From an uncultured Porphyromonadaceae bacterium (GTDB taxonomy: Bacteria > Bacteroidota > Bacteroidia > Bacteroidales > Muribaculaceae): a stretch of DNA of 64,000 bases. The stretch lies in the NCBI GenBank assembly GCA_947174335.1, contig CAMWIM010000002.1, positions 30,852-94,851 on the forward strand, in the 5' to 3' direction. Positions 26,180 through 35,270 of the stretch are shown here, piece after piece (the stretch's first letter is position 1; every line of letters starts with the position of its first letter). The translations under genes and the position numbers were made by a program. Under the pieces are notes generated by a model that had not been told where the DNA came from, ran no database searches, and saw nothing but the letters and a program-made list of their open reading frames with translations.

Positions 26180-27613
26180 TCAATATAAGAGATATGATGT
26201 GAGAGGGGAGAGGTTGCCCTTGATTTTGCCATTTTTAACCCTAAATTCTTGATTATGGATGCTGTCTATGTATTCTCCGTCAGGTAATGATGTTGACATA
26301 TCGATTTTCTTTTTGCTATCTGAAATATTGATTAATGCCACACCTTTATTTCCACGCTCTATTTCGATTACGGCACCGTCAGCAGATGTGAGAATTTTAT
26401 CAGGTTGTCCAGCCATCTTGTGGCGGAATTCATTAACAGCAACCACTTCGGGATGGAAAAATTCGTCATTACCGCGATTGCCAACACGATTATTACCCCA
26501 ATAGTTTTCACGAGAGCTTCCTGCAGGGCGGCTATAGAAGAGGGGAGTTCCGTCTTTACGAGCAGCTAAAACAATCCAGCCCATTCTTATCTGTTCATCA
26601 GTTAAACCGGCTGATTCATGGGCATTACAATATGTGTCGTGAGATTCAACCCAAGTTACGAGTTTAGAAGGATCGGCTGGGTGATTCCATTCTTTAAGAG
26701 CCTGAGCATCAACTTCTTGTTTTTCAAGAGCTTCTCTTAGTTTATGACCGAAACTACTTGCCGTAAGACCGATATATTCAGCATATTCAGCCTCCTTAAC
26801 ATTCTTATCCTGAAGGACTTCACCATAAATATAAATACTGTCAGGCATCAACATTGATAATCCTTTGGCTGCTTCACGTCCGGTAGCAACCAACCAAAAA
26901 TTATTTACTTTAGCATTAGGATCGAGCGGGTCAGAGGGGAGTCCGATATGTTTTGCCGTGTCATATCTGAATCCACGAGCACCCAAATTGATCAAGTCAT
27001 TGACATATTGCATGTAATAATACTGAAAATCAGGATTTTCGGTGTTTACATCAGGAAGTCCGCCCATTTCACCGGTTGTACATTCCAAGCGGTCATTCCA
27101 TTTGGTGATTGGCTTGAAACCATTAGCATGGAAAAGATTTTCGTGTCCACCGACAGCGTTATCAAGATCAGGCAAAACGGCTGTATGATCTACGGCTGTA
27201 TGATTTGGGAGTACATCTACAATAACTTTCACACTATATTTATATGCGCTATCACACATCGATTTAAATTCGTCTCTTGTGCCTAATAAATAGTTTCCGA
27301 CTTTCCAATCAGTTGGCTGATAATAATAGTACCATTTACCTTTAACAGAGTCAGTTGGCGTACTAAACAAAGCTAATCCGCCATCTTCACCAACATAGCA
27401 GGTTTGAGCAGGGGAGGTCTGGACAAAATCATATCCTGCATCTGCAATTTTTTTCATATTTTCGGCAATGGTATTAAACGACCATGACCAAGCGTGTAAA
27501 ATAACTTTATCAGGAGCTGATGACTTTGAATACTGAGCCGAAGATTCAGCATAAATATTACAAAAGCAAGAGCCAAGCAACAATAAAGAAGCTAAAACAA
27601 AATTTTTTTTCAT
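26180..27613 (-). CDS. Exported alpha-amylase, glycoside hydrolase family 13
   Basis: Hydrolyses alpha-1,4-glucan linkages. The N-terminal signal runs to about residue 22; LGSC at 13-16 could be a lipobox, so it may be a lipoprotein or a freely secreted protein. The GH13 motifs are present: DVLPNH (133-138), GFRYDTAKH with the nucleophile Asp218, YGEVLQ with the acid/base Glu265, and ESHDTY with Asp326. A short beta-sandwich ends the protein, and no carbohydrate-binding module is seen. No susC/susD genes or sugar regulator lie nearby, so this is an isolated amylase. A TACCTTTA box on the minus strand near 27658-27665 is a weak promoter candidate. Confidence 0.92.
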   Translation of the reverse strand: MKKNFVLASLLLLGSCFCNIYAESSAQYSKSSAPDKVILHAWSWSFNTIAENMKKIADAGYDFVQTSPAQTCYVGEDGGLALFSTPTDSVKGKWYYYYQPTDWKVGNYLLGTRDEFKSMCDSAYKYSVKVIVDVLPNHTAVDHTAVLPDLDNAVGGHENLFHANGFKPITKWNDRLECTTGEMGGLPDVNTENPDFQYYYMQYVNDLINLGARGFRYDTAKHIGLPSDPLDPNAKVNNFWLVATGREAAKGLSMLMPDSIYIYGEVLQDKNVKEAEYAEYIGLTASSFGHKLREALEKQEVDAQALKEWNHPADPSKLVTWVESHDTYCNAHESAGLTDEQIRMGWIVLAARKDGTPLFYSRPAGSSRENYWGNNRVGNRGNDEFFHPEVVAVNEFRHKMAGQPDKILTSADGAVIEIERGNKGVALINISDSKKKIDMSTSLPDGEYIDSIHNQEFRVKNGKIKGNLSPLTSYLLY

Positions 27614-28778
27614 TGTAAAGTTATGATATTGATTTATAGATAAACAAAATTTTTTTCGTAAAGGTAATAATTTTGAGATAATAAAGCAATAATTCAGCTT
27701 AAATATTAAGTCATTTTAAGAAGCCTTTTCGATATACATATTAATCCCATAATCAATATTATGTAAAATAGAGTGTCGAGAATAATAAAAAGGCTCTTAG
27801 ATATAATGGAATATAACTCCCCTTTTGTTATTTAACGACCATGGTTTACCACATGGCTATACAAATATAATTATGGAAGAATAAAAGAATCAAGAGGATT
27901 TACCGAATTATATCAAGAATTATCGAGACTTGTCGGGTGTATTAAGATTAATCGCGATTGATCAGGAATTCTCGAGATTTAACTTGATTTATCTTGATTA
28001 ACCATGGCTTATTGAAAATTTTTCGGAATTAATCATGATAATAATAATCGAATAAATGAAATTAAGCAAATTAATCGACTAAATTCCGGGAATTTCTATT
28101 TTAAACGAGATTCAAACAAGGATAAAATGGGGCATATGGCATTAAAGATAACTTAGTGTCAGGTATTTGAGTGTTAAATTAGTGCAAAAAATGAACAAAT
28201 TAAGCCTTTTAGAATGTTATATTTACAAACAGCGGACATACAGGCGAGAAAATTTAAAATTTGAGTAAAACAAGAGAACGTACCAAAATTTGAGAAAAAA
28301 AGAAGATTTGAAAAATCCACAAGAATTTAGAAAGATTTACAAATCTAATTTAATTAATCAAATTCAAGCTATATCAAAGTATGTTCCACGGCTTAAATCT
28401 AAAAGCAGATTTTATATTTTGAATTACCTAAAATTCACAAATGTAAAAGCAAATTAATTCAATCAATATCAGACAAGTTTGTAAACAAAGGGTGAAATTC
28501 TATGTTTACATATTTTTACATTTTATCCATCTACCAGCATATCATCTACTTACATAAAATATTTAAATTAACACTTTGAAATAATTAGTATTTTGCATGG
28601 ATATTATTCTTATTTTGCAACAACAACCAAATGCCTACATACTAATACTTGATATACAAATACTTATTCTACTTTTAAGAAGTACTACTCACCTACCCGT
28701 TTTTAAACAGGAACTCCCCTATTTATGTTTGCAAACACACCGATTTATTACCTTAATTCTGAAATTTCTATTTTAAAA
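27614..28778. other. 1.2 kb AT-rich region without genes
   Basis: Stop codons are dense in all frames and I can support no gene. Between 27890 and 28090 the sequence drifts around variants of a GAATTNTCGAGANTT word: ATCAAGAATTATCGAGACTT at 27912-27931 and ATCAGGAATTCTCGAGATTT at 27961-27980 agree at 16 of 20 bases. Nearby are AATCGCGATT, a perfect palindrome, and two ACCATGG words. From 28220 on, TTTACAAA and TGTTTACA words recur in both orientations. I see no convincing DnaA-box cluster. Confidence 0.5.
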
Positions 28779-28810
28779 TTTGTTGTTTACAAATATATTA
28801 ATTACATTTG
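28779..28810 (+). promoter_or_regulatory. Promoter of the HTH regulator with internal TTGTTTACAAA element
   Basis: TTTG (28779-28782) and TACATTTG (28803-28810) are spaced by 20 bases. TTGTTTACAAA (28783-28793) lies between the two boxes, where a repressor would block the polymerase. Confidence 0.6.
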
Positions 28811-28840
28811 CACATCGAATTTAAAAACATAAATAGTCAT

Positions 28841-29401
28841 ATGGATATTGTTTCACGCTTAAAAACGTTCCTCGACACCTATAATATCTCTAATTCACAG
28901 TTTGCCGATAACTGTGGAATACCTCGTCCAACTTTATCTCAATTACTAACCGGACGAAATAAAAAAATAAGTGACGAGATTATATCCAAAATTCACTCAC
29001 GCTACCCTGCTCTTTCAGTCATGTGGCTTTTATTTAATGAAGGTCCGATGGTTAATGATACAAATTTTCAATTCTCAGAGCCTCAAACTGCCCCTCAAAA
29101 AGGTAATTTTAAAGAGCAATTTACTGATTATAAGGATGAAAACAACAATCCGGAGCCGAATATTTTTGAACAGGATTTAACCATAGAAAATTCTCAGAAC
29201 GAATCTCAGCCACAAAAATTGCAAAATACGATAGATTTTTCAGCCGCCAACCTTCAGGCTGAGATGTTTGAGAATCAAAATGAATCAACGACTACTTCGT
29301 CATCGATATCTGTACCAACTGACGGACTAAAAAAGATTACAAATATTGTGGTATTCTATAGCGACAATAGTTTTCAGTCATTCCAACCGACACGCAATTA
29401 A
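28841..29401 (+). CDS. XRE-family HTH transcriptional regulator, 186 aa
   Basis: DNA-binding regulator. An XRE/Cro-type helix-turn-helix covers about residues 1-65 (SNSQFADNCGIPRPTLSQLL is the HTH core), followed by PALSVMWLLFNEGPM, the usual end of this domain in Bacteroidetes. The remaining 115 residues are a low-complexity, Gln/Asn/Glu-rich region with no recognisable ligand domain. The upstream TTG at 28808 lies inside the -7 box, so the ATG at 28841 is chosen. The TGTTTACA words in its upstream region may be its own operator. It is followed by a terminator and is probably not cotranscribed with the hydrogenase. Confidence 0.85.
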   Translation: MDIVSRLKTFLDTYNISNSQFADNCGIPRPTLSQLLTGRNKKISDEIISKIHSRYPALSVMWLLFNEGPMVNDTNFQFSEPQTAPQKGNFKEQFTDYKDENNNPEPNIFEQDLTIENSQNESQPQKLQNTIDFSAANLQAEMFENQNESTTTSSSISVPTDGLKKITNIVVFYSDNSFQSFQPTRN

Positions 29402-29421
29402 AAATTCGATTATATATAATT

Positions 29422-29456
29422 AATGTGGACTTGATTTCAAGCCCACATTTTATTTT
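29422..29456 (+). terminator. Terminator of the HTH regulator gene
   Basis: AATGTGG-A-CTTG pairs with CAAG-C-CCACATT around ATTT (29422-29449), one mismatch, followed by TTTATTTT. Confidence 0.75.
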
Positions 29457-29507
29457 CTTAGAATAGTTAAAAGGGGCATGCCATAGTGTATATTCATAAA
29501 AAATGCG

Positions 29508-29515
29508 TACCTTTG
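29508..29515 (+). promoter_or_regulatory. Promoter -7 box for the hydrogenase operon
   Basis: TACCTTTG, 40 bases before the ATG at 29555; the -33 region is weak. Confidence 0.5.
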
Positions 29516-29554
29516 CATCATAAACCTTGATTGTGTTCATTATCACTAAATTTT

Positions 29555-31027
29555 ATGGCGATAAAAAATAACATTATGATAGTCCGCCATCGCTTATTGG
29601 CAGAACTTGTCAAGCTATGGAAGGATGGCTTATTAGAAGAAAAAATCGATAGACTACCAATAGAATTAAGCCCCAAACAATCAAAGCATCCCGGCCGTTG
29701 TTGTATTCACAAAGAACGTGCGGTCTGGCGTTACAAATCACTGCCATTGCTTGGACTTGATATGAGTAACGAAACAGACGAACTCACTCCACTCTCAGAA
29801 TATGTCAGAATGGCGCTTCAACGCCATGACACAAAAGAAGTCAAAGAGAATATAATGTGTGTGATTGACGAGGCTTGTTCATCATGTGTCCATACAAACT
29901 ATGAAGTTACATCGCTTTGTCGTGGATGTGTAGCGCGCAGCTGTATCCACAACTGCCCTAAAAACGCAGTCCATATAGATACCGAAACGAGTAAGGCAAA
30001 GATTGACCACGACAAGTGTATCAGTTGTGGAATCTGTCATAACAGCTGTCCATATCATGCAATTGTATATATTCCCGTACCATGTGAGGAAGCATGTCCG
30101 GTAAAGGCGATCTCTAAAGATGATAATGGAATTGAGCATATTGATGAGACAAAATGTATTTATTGCGGTAAGTGCATGAATTCATGTCCGTTTGGAGCTA
30201 TTTTTGAAATTTCACAGGCATTTGATGTACTAAATGACATACGTCAAGGTGAAAAAGTCATTGCAATTGTCGCACCCTCAATTCTCGGACAATTTGATGC
30301 TCCAACCGATCGTGTTTATGGAGCATTAAAAGAAATCGGATTTCATGACGTTGTTGAAGTCGCTCAAGGCGCAATGGAGACTGTTGAACGCGAAGGAGCC
30401 GAACTTCTTGAAAAGATTGAGGAAGGTCAGTCATTTATGACTACTTCATGTTGCCCGTCATATATCGAGCTGGTTAACAAACATATACCGGCAATGCAGC
30501 CGTTTGTATCGACTACTCGTTCTCCTATGTACTACACCGCCCGAATCGTGCGCGAGAAATATCCCGATTCTAAGATTGTGTTTGTCGGACCGTGTGTGGC
30601 AAAGCGTAAAGAAGCACGTCGAGATGAAAATGTAGATTATGTGATGACATTTGAAGAAATAGCATCAGTGTTTGATGGCTACGAAATTCAAATACCAATG
30701 AGTGAGCCACATACACTTGATTTCATTTCGGTTAAAGAAGCTCATGGTTTTGGAGCATCGGGAGGTGTTGCGGGCGCTGTAAAATCATACTTAAAGCTTG
30801 ATGAAGAGAAACTTAAGGAGATTAATGCTCTTGAAGTATCCAATCTTGATAAAAAGAATATTGCTTTATTATCGTCATACGCAAAAACAGGTAAAGCACC
30901 AGGACGATTTATCGAAGTAATGGCTTGTGAAGGTGGCTGTATAACCGGTCCAAGCTCCGCTACTATTGCCAAAGATGGTAAAAGACGCTTTGATAAAGAA
31001 CTTGGCAAACAGGAAAAAACATATTGA
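29555..31027 (+). CDS. hydA: Monomeric [FeFe] hydrogenase
   Basis: Reduces protons with electrons from ferredoxin (or the reverse) in the cytoplasm. The N-terminal half is cysteine-rich: CSSC and CRGCVARSC (around 115-140) form an unusual first cluster site, followed by ferredoxin-type CISCGICHNSC and CIYCGKCMNSC. The H-cluster signatures are TTSCCPSY (L1), GPCVAKRKEA (L2, where many group A enzymes have MPC) and EVMACEGGC (L3). This pattern fits the group B monomeric type. The ATG at 29555 gives 490 aa. It heads the hydE-hydG-hydF operon; no NADH- or formate-linked subunits are adjacent. Confidence 0.93.
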   Translation: MAIKNNIMIVRHRLLAELVKLWKDGLLEEKIDRLPIELSPKQSKHPGRCCIHKERAVWRYKSLPLLGLDMSNETDELTPLSEYVRMALQRHDTKEVKENIMCVIDEACSSCVHTNYEVTSLCRGCVARSCIHNCPKNAVHIDTETSKAKIDHDKCISCGICHNSCPYHAIVYIPVPCEEACPVKAISKDDNGIEHIDETKCIYCGKCMNSCPFGAIFEISQAFDVLNDIRQGEKVIAIVAPSILGQFDAPTDRVYGALKEIGFHDVVEVAQGAMETVEREGAELLEKIEEGQSFMTTSCCPSYIELVNKHIPAMQPFVSTTRSPMYYTARIVREKYPDSKIVFVGPCVAKRKEARRDENVDYVMTFEEIASVFDGYEIQIPMSEPHTLDFISVKEAHGFGASGGVAGAVKSYLKLDEEKLKEINALEVSNLDKKNIALLSSYAKTGKAPGRFIEVMACEGGCITGPSSATIAKDGKRRFDKELGKQEKTY

Positions 31028-32079
31028 GTTTGAATAATCACGAGCTCATAGACAAGCTTGAAAAGACTCATTCGCTTGATGAGACCGAATATTTCCAACT
31101 TCTATCAAACCAATTACAATCAGTAGAAGTAGAATACCTCAGGCAACGTGCGAGAATCGTAACCGACCAATATTTTGGAAGAAATGTCAGGATACGAGGA
31201 TTAATTGAAATCACAAATGTTTGCCGAAACGACTGCTATTATTGTGGACTGAGACACAGCAATCAAAGTCTGAAACGATATACATTATCTAAAGATCAGA
31301 TTTTAGACTGTTGCCGATATGGATACGAGATAGGATTCAGAACATTTGTCCTTCAAGGTGGTGAAAATCCTTCACTCTCAGTTGAAAAAGTTGAAGAAAT
31401 CGTTAAGCTCATTCATTGTGAATTTCCAGACTCGGCAATTACACTTTCACTTGGCGAATGGAGTGATGAAGCATTCGAAAAATTCAAAAAAGCAGGTGCT
31501 ACAAGATATTTGCTTCGTCAGGAATCGATAACGCCCGATCACTATGGCAAATTACATCCCGATTTTATGTCGCTTGAGAATCGCATCAGATGTCTTAAAA
31601 CGCTTAAACGTCTTGGTTATCAGACAGGTACCGGAATTATGGTCGGTTCCCCTTTTCAATCAGTCGAGGATATTGTCAGAGACCTGATTTTCATGGAAAA
31701 ATTGCAGCCCGAAATGATTGGTATCGGTCCATTTCTTCCTCATAAAGACACTCCGTTTGGCAATTATCACCCGGGGGAACTTGAGATGACACTCAAACTC
31801 ATTTCTATTTTAAGACTGATGTTTCCCCATGCAAATATACCGGCGACAACAGCACTCGCAACGCTTCATCCTCAAGGCCGAATTTTAGGGCTTAAAGCCG
31901 GTGCAAATGTTGTTATGCCTAATCTTACAATCGAAGACTACCGCAACCAATATTCACTATACAACAATAAGGTTGCATTTGGCGTAGAATCGGCTGAAGG
32001 GCTTGAATTGCTTAAACAAGAACTGGGAACTGCTGATTTATATGTAACAACAGAAAAAGGAGATTTTTCAAATGTATAA
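31024..32079 (+). CDS. hydE: [FeFe] hydrogenase H-cluster maturase HydE (radical SAM)
   Basis: Radical SAM enzyme that helps build the diiron subcluster. The 4Fe-4S motif CRNDCYYC (Cys67, Cys71, Cys74) has the CX3CX2C spacing, followed by the biotin-synthase-like barrel with LQGGENPSL and the TGTGIMVG stretch. It starts with TTG overlapping the hydA stop (TTGA); there is no in-frame ATG before the radical SAM motif, so the TTG start is needed. The length of 351 aa is typical. It overlaps hydG by 8 bases, which suggests tight coupling of the maturases. Confidence 0.93.
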   Translation: MSLNNHELIDKLEKTHSLDETEYFQLLSNQLQSVEVEYLRQRARIVTDQYFGRNVRIRGLIEITNVCRNDCYYCGLRHSNQSLKRYTLSKDQILDCCRYGYEIGFRTFVLQGGENPSLSVEKVEEIVKLIHCEFPDSAITLSLGEWSDEAFEKFKKAGATRYLLRQESITPDHYGKLHPDFMSLENRIRCLKTLKRLGYQTGTGIMVGSPFQSVEDIVRDLIFMEKLQPEMIGIGPFLPHKDTPFGNYHPGELEMTLKLISILRLMFPHANIPATTALATLHPQGRILGLKAGANVVMPNLTIEDYRNQYSLYNNKVAFGVESAEGLELLKQELGTADLYVTTEKGDFSNV

Positions 32080-33490
32080 TTCGAAATCAGAAAAAGCTAC
32101 TGAATTTATAGATCATAATGAGATTCTTGACACAATTAAGTTTGCCGATAAAAAGGTAAATGACGTTGACTATATCGAATCAATTCTTGATAAAGCAGCT
32201 AAAGCACAAGGACTCACTCACCGCGAAGCTGCAACATTGCTGCAATGTGAAGACACGGCAATTGTTAGCCGTATCTTTGAACTTGCCAATAAAATCAAGC
32301 ACCAGTTTTATGGCAATCGCATCGTAATGTTTGCGCCATTGTATCTCTCAAACTATTGTATAAATAGCTGTGTATATTGTCCTTATCATGTTAAGAACCG
32401 CACTATTCCCCGTTTGAAATTAACACAGGAGCAGATTAGACAAGAGGTTATCGCACTTCAAGATATGGGGCACAAACGACTTGCGATTGAGGCAGGTGAA
32501 GACCCGAAAAATAATCCCCTCGAATATATTCTTGAGTCGATAGATACCATTTACTCGACTAATCATAAAAATGGAGCAATCAGACGAGTAAATGTGAATA
32601 TTGCAGCTACAACGGTTGAAGAATACAAACGACTTCATGATGCAAAAATAGGGACATATATTCTTTTTCAGGAGACTTATCACAAAGAGAACTATGAACA
32701 TTTGCATCCATGCGGTCCCAAAAGCGATTATGCATGGCATACCGAAGCAATGGACCGTGCGATGCTTGGGGGTATCGATGATGTCGGTCTCGGTGTATTA
32801 TATGGTTTAAATACATATAGATATGATTTTGTCGGACTATTGATGCACGCTGAACACCTTGAAGCACGCTTTGGAGTTGGACCTCACACAATTAGTGTAC
32901 CCCGCATATGTCCGGCTGACGATATTTCCACTACCGATTTCCCCAATACAATCAGTGATGAGCTGTTTTGTCGAATTGTTGCGGTCTTGAGATTGGCAGT
33001 CCCCTATACCGGTTTGATTATATCAACCAGAGAAAGTCCGGCTGTACGTGCAAAAGTGCTTGACTTGGGCGTTTCCCAACTAAGTGGAGGCTCACGCACA
33101 TCGGTTGGCGGATATACTGATAATACTAACATAAACAATGATTCGGCTCAGTTTGATATATCAGATAATAGAACGCTTGATGAAGTTGTAAATTGGTTGA
33201 TATCTACCAATCATATACCAAGTTTCTGCACAGCCTGTTATCGTCAAGGCCGCACCGGTGACAGATTTATGTCACTCGTAAAGACCGGGCAAATTGCCAA
33301 TTGTTGCGCACCCAATGCGTTGTTAACGTTGGCAGAATATCTAAATGACTATGCTTCAGAAGATACTCGTAGAGCCGGCTTTGAGCTTATAAAGCAGCAG
33401 ATTAAGACGATTCCTCACGAAAAAGTGAAATCAATGACCTGTAACTATCTCGATAGAATAAACAACGGTGAACGCGATTTTAATTTTTAG
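32072..33490 (+). CDS. hydG: [FeFe] hydrogenase H-cluster maturase HydG (radical SAM, tyrosine lyase)
   Basis: Cleaves tyrosine to supply CO and cyanide ligands of the H-cluster. The radical SAM motif is CINSCVYC (Cys96, Cys100, Cys103). The C-terminal auxiliary cluster site CTACYRQGRTGDRFM (near residue 390) and a double cysteine further on are diagnostic and distinguish HydG from the related tyrosine lyase ThiH. The length is 472 aa. Its start lies within the end of hydE, and hydF follows 3 bases after its stop. Confidence 0.95.
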   Translation: MYNSKSEKATEFIDHNEILDTIKFADKKVNDVDYIESILDKAAKAQGLTHREAATLLQCEDTAIVSRIFELANKIKHQFYGNRIVMFAPLYLSNYCINSCVYCPYHVKNRTIPRLKLTQEQIRQEVIALQDMGHKRLAIEAGEDPKNNPLEYILESIDTIYSTNHKNGAIRRVNVNIAATTVEEYKRLHDAKIGTYILFQETYHKENYEHLHPCGPKSDYAWHTEAMDRAMLGGIDDVGLGVLYGLNTYRYDFVGLLMHAEHLEARFGVGPHTISVPRICPADDISTTDFPNTISDELFCRIVAVLRLAVPYTGLIISTRESPAVRAKVLDLGVSQLSGGSRTSVGGYTDNTNINNDSAQFDISDNRTLDEVVNWLISTNHIPSFCTACYRQGRTGDRFMSLVKTGQIANCCAPNALLTLAEYLNDYASEDTRRAGFELIKQQIKTIPHEKVKSMTCNYLDRINNGERDFNF

Positions 33491-33493
33491 TCT

Positions 33494-34645
33494 ATGAGTC
33501 TAAACGATACCCCACAATCAGAACGATTGACAATTGTAGTTATCGGAGCTTGTAATTCAGGTAAGTCTTCGGTAATCAATATGCTTGCCAATCAAGAAGT
33601 CTCGCTTGTATCCAATATTGCCGGAACTACAACCGATCCGGTTAAAAAGGCTATTGAATTACCTGAGGTTGGCGCAGCATTATTGGTCGATACAGCCGGT
33701 TTTGATGATGTATCACTACTTGGGGAAGAACGTATTGCCCTAACAAGAAAGGCATTAGATTCGGCTGATTTAGTATTATTGCTCATTGGCGAAAATGACA
33801 AATTAGAGAAAGAATGGTTGTCGGAACTATCATCACGTTCAATACCATACATAAAAGTAGCTAACAAAAAAGATTTACATAAGACTGATTATGACGGTGC
33901 AATTAACGTTGATGCACTACATAAGACAGGTCGTATGGAACTTGTTGAAGCTATTTTGAGGAAAATACCGACAGAGTTTGCTGCTCAGGATTTCCTAAGA
34001 GGATTAGTAAAAGAAGGTGACACCGTACTTTTGGTAATGCCGCAGGACAAACAAGCACCCAAAGGCAGACTTATTTTACCTCAAGTACAAACAATCAGAG
34101 CGTTACTTGACCGCGGTTGTACTGTAATCTCGACTATTCCTCAAAGGCTTACAGAGACCTTAAGCAAAATAACTGGTATTCCCGATCTTGTTATTACCGA
34201 TTCACAAGTGTTTGATTTTGTTGAAAATAACATACCGAAAGAATGTCGTTTGACCTCGTTTTCGGTTCTAATGGCTGCCTATAAAGGTGACATCGACTAT
34301 TTTATTGAGGGTGCAAAGGAGATTAAAATGCTTAACAAGGAAAGTCGCGTTCTGATTGCTGAAGCGTGTACACACGCCCCTATGTCAGAAGATATCGGAC
34401 GAGTAAAAATTCCCGGAATGTTACGAAAACTTGCCGGGGATATTACGATTGATATTGTAAGCGGTAAGGATTTTCCTACCAACGTAACCGGCTATGATTT
34501 AGTCATTCACTGCGGGGGATGTATGTTTAATCGTCAAATGATTTTAAGTCGAGTTGGAATCTGTAAACGAGATGGAGTCCCAATGACAAATTATGGAATT
34601 ACAATTGCCTTTCTGAAGGGTATTCTCAATCGTGTTGTGTATTGA
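33494..34645 (+). CDS. hydF: [FeFe] hydrogenase maturation GTPase HydF
   Basis: Scaffold GTPase on which the diiron precursor is assembled before transfer to HydA. The Era-like GTPase domain has GACNSGKSS (residues 18-26), DTAGFDD (G3) and NKKD (G4). The C-terminal Fe-S domain shows the cluster ligands in ACTHAP and HCGGCMFNR. The length is 383 aa. It completes the operon hydA-hydE-hydG-hydF. Its last 20 bases overlap the end of the convergent HAD gene, and no terminator is visible. Confidence 0.95.
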   Translation: MSLNDTPQSERLTIVVIGACNSGKSSVINMLANQEVSLVSNIAGTTTDPVKKAIELPEVGAALLVDTAGFDDVSLLGEERIALTRKALDSADLVLLLIGENDKLEKEWLSELSSRSIPYIKVANKKDLHKTDYDGAINVDALHKTGRMELVEAILRKIPTEFAAQDFLRGLVKEGDTVLLVMPQDKQAPKGRLILPQVQTIRALLDRGCTVISTIPQRLTETLSKITGIPDLVITDSQVFDFVENNIPKECRLTSFSVLMAAYKGDIDYFIEGAKEIKMLNKESRVLIAEACTHAPMSEDIGRVKIPGMLRKLAGDITIDIVSGKDFPTNVTGYDLVIHCGGCMFNRQMILSRVGICKRDGVPMTNYGITIAFLKGILNRVVY

Positions 34646-35270
34646 GTTTATAGTCAATTCCATACATATCACACAGCGCTTTAAGTTTTTTTGAAGGATT
34701 AATCAAATAGATTGTCGCATCATTATTTGACTCAATCAACTTAAAATCATCGTGATGGTCGGTAAAGATATACTCAATTTTAGAATATTCAGGGATTAAA
34801 TTATTGATAATTTGGACTTTGCGCTCCCCTCTTGTTTCCTGATAATTTTCAATGCTATTGGTTACCGTAGTGCCGGCATCGTAATCAAAATTTAAGATTG
34901 ATGAAATTTGAGAAACATATTGTTCGGGAGACGCAGACAACAGGACGGTTAATATATTAGTACTTTGAAAATCACGGATTTTTTTTATCAGATCGGAATT
35001 CATACGACTAACAATCTGATTGGCAAAGACAAAATAGTCATCAGAGGAAAGATAGTTGTCAGCTATCAGCATTATCCTGAATTTTACAGAACCTCTTAAT
35101 TTCAATCTAAGTACTTGAAGGATAAAGTTATATACAACAATTATAACAAACAAATAATTACCTGATTTAAATAGCTTTTTAGTCAAAAACCAGATAAATC
35201 GATTAAAGGAACTCCCCTTTATTAAGGTACCGTCAAGATCAAATACAGCTATTTTGCATCTCTCGCCCAT
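34626..35270 (-). CDS. HAD-superfamily phosphatase (subfamily IB, SerB-like), 214 aa
   Basis: A phosphatase of unknown substrate. Motif I is FDLDGTLIKG (about residues 10-19), motif II LLSASPE (about 110-116), and motif IV is DHHDD (about 171-175). The cap region contains a strongly hydrophobic stretch (about 35-55), which hints at a membrane-near or lipid-linked substrate, as for YfhB-like members. It overlaps the phosphoribosyltransferase gene by 22 bases and is last in a minus-strand unit GHL10-GT2-PRT-HAD. The set would suit processing of a phosphoribosylated glycan or lipid, but that is speculation. Confidence 0.8.
   Translation of the reverse strand: MGERCKIAVFDLDGTLIKGSSFNRFIWFLTKKLFKSGNYLFVIIVVYNFILQVLRLKLRGSVKFRIMLIADNYLSSDDYFVFANQIVSRMNSDLIKKIRDFQSTNILTVLLSASPEQYVSQISSILNFDYDAGTTVTNSIENYQETRGERKVQIINNLIPEYSKIEYIFTDHHDDFKLIESNNDATIYLINPSKKLKALCDMYGIDYKLNTQHD

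Noticed and set aside
27614..28778. Replication origin
   Set aside because: AT-rich and repeat-containing, but no cluster of DnaA boxes and none of the genes often found at an origin.
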